Below are positions 13,463 through 13,574 of a stretch of 13,574 nt of DNA, in pieces; the first letter of the stretch is position 1, and every line of letters starts with the position of its first letter. Position numbers and translations under genes: made by a program. This DNA is from Chitinivibrionales bacterium (GTDB lineage: Bacteria > Fibrobacterota > Chitinivibrionia > Chitinivibrionales > FEN-1185), in assembly GCA_028718065.1 (NCBI GenBank), contig JAQUMP010000034.1, forward strand, positions 1 to 13,574. Direction: 5' to 3'. The notes below the pieces were generated by a model. The model saw nothing but the letters and a program-made list of their open reading frames with translations. It ran no database searches and was not told where the DNA came from.

Positions 13463-13574
13463 CTAATTATGAGTCCGGATTTCCTGAAAAACGGGTAACA
13501 CTTTTTTGTTAATGGTGACGGTAATAGAGCCGTTTTTGCGCAGCCAGGATTCGACGGCGATACGCCATGCGGAT
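13463..13574 (-). CDS. C-terminal end of an unrecognised protein (5' part outside the window)
   Basis: An open frame enters from the right edge and runs 36 codons to TAG at 13465-13463. It has a protein-like composition, including AWRIAVESWLRKNGSITVTI and KKVLPVFQEIRTHN. I cannot assign a family from this much. It ends six bases before the putative start of the PEGA gene on the same strand. It might instead be chance open reading. Confidence 0.4.
   Translation of the reverse strand, partial: SAWRIAVESWLRKNGSITVTINKKVLPVFQEIRTHN

Overview
The window looks like a bacterial chromosome of the Fibrobacterota/FCB type. A lipoprotein ending in a FISUMP (Fib_succ_major) domain after PKD- and Ig-like modules, a PEGA-domain membrane protein and several lipoprotein-like genes point that way. 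This placement is an inference from domain style, with no marker gene to confirm it. Every supported gene lies on the minus strand, so transcription runs from high to low coordinates. The genes at about 1061-5160 look GC-richer than the AT-rich block at about 5390-10885.

Left part, 1-5300 (resident chromosome). In transcription order this holds an unrecognised 684-aa lipoprotein, ftsX, and an EnvC-like coiled-coil/LytM protein, closely packed as an operon. FtsX plus an EnvC-type activator is the machinery that switches on peptidoglycan amidases at division, but ftsE is not beside ftsX here. Downstream are a vestigial gene, whose start resembles N6-DNA methylases and whose frameshifted tail ends in an ATGA overlap, and a DUF1016/YhcG-type PDDEXK nuclease gene that runs off the left edge.

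Middle, about 5307-10885 (integrated element). The 3' part of a tRNA gene with a CAT anticodon, lacking its 5' half, sits next to a tyrosine recombinase gene. This is the usual remnant of integration into a tRNA 3' end. Its orientation says the element extends to higher coordinates and that the restored tRNA should lie at the other end, which I do not find in the window. In transcription order the element holds an unrecognised 418-aa protein with its own terminator, an operator-like repeat cluster and promoter, a small HTH protein, an AEP primase plus RepA-like ATPase protein, a repeat/hairpin cluster that could be a replication origin, a small acyl-carrier-protein-like protein without the usual serine, an excisionase-like HTH protein, and the integrase. 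The integrase has a clean promoter and a 12-bp inverted repeat that would fold over its start codon. The gene set suggests a small self-replicating integrative element or phage satellite. No capsid, relaxase or conjugation gene is visible.

Right part, 11060-13574. The FISUMP lipoprotein gene, a PEGA-domain protein that seems to lack its 5' end, and the last 36 codons of an unrecognised gene are found here. Whether this block is element cargo or chromosome cannot be settled, because the right boundary of the element is not visible.

The best candidates for something new are the start-codon hairpin at int, the duplicated repeat units behind the primase gene, the serine-less ACP-like protein, and the unrecognised 418-aa protein. 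No CRISPR array, rRNA, complete tRNA or insertion sequence was recognised.
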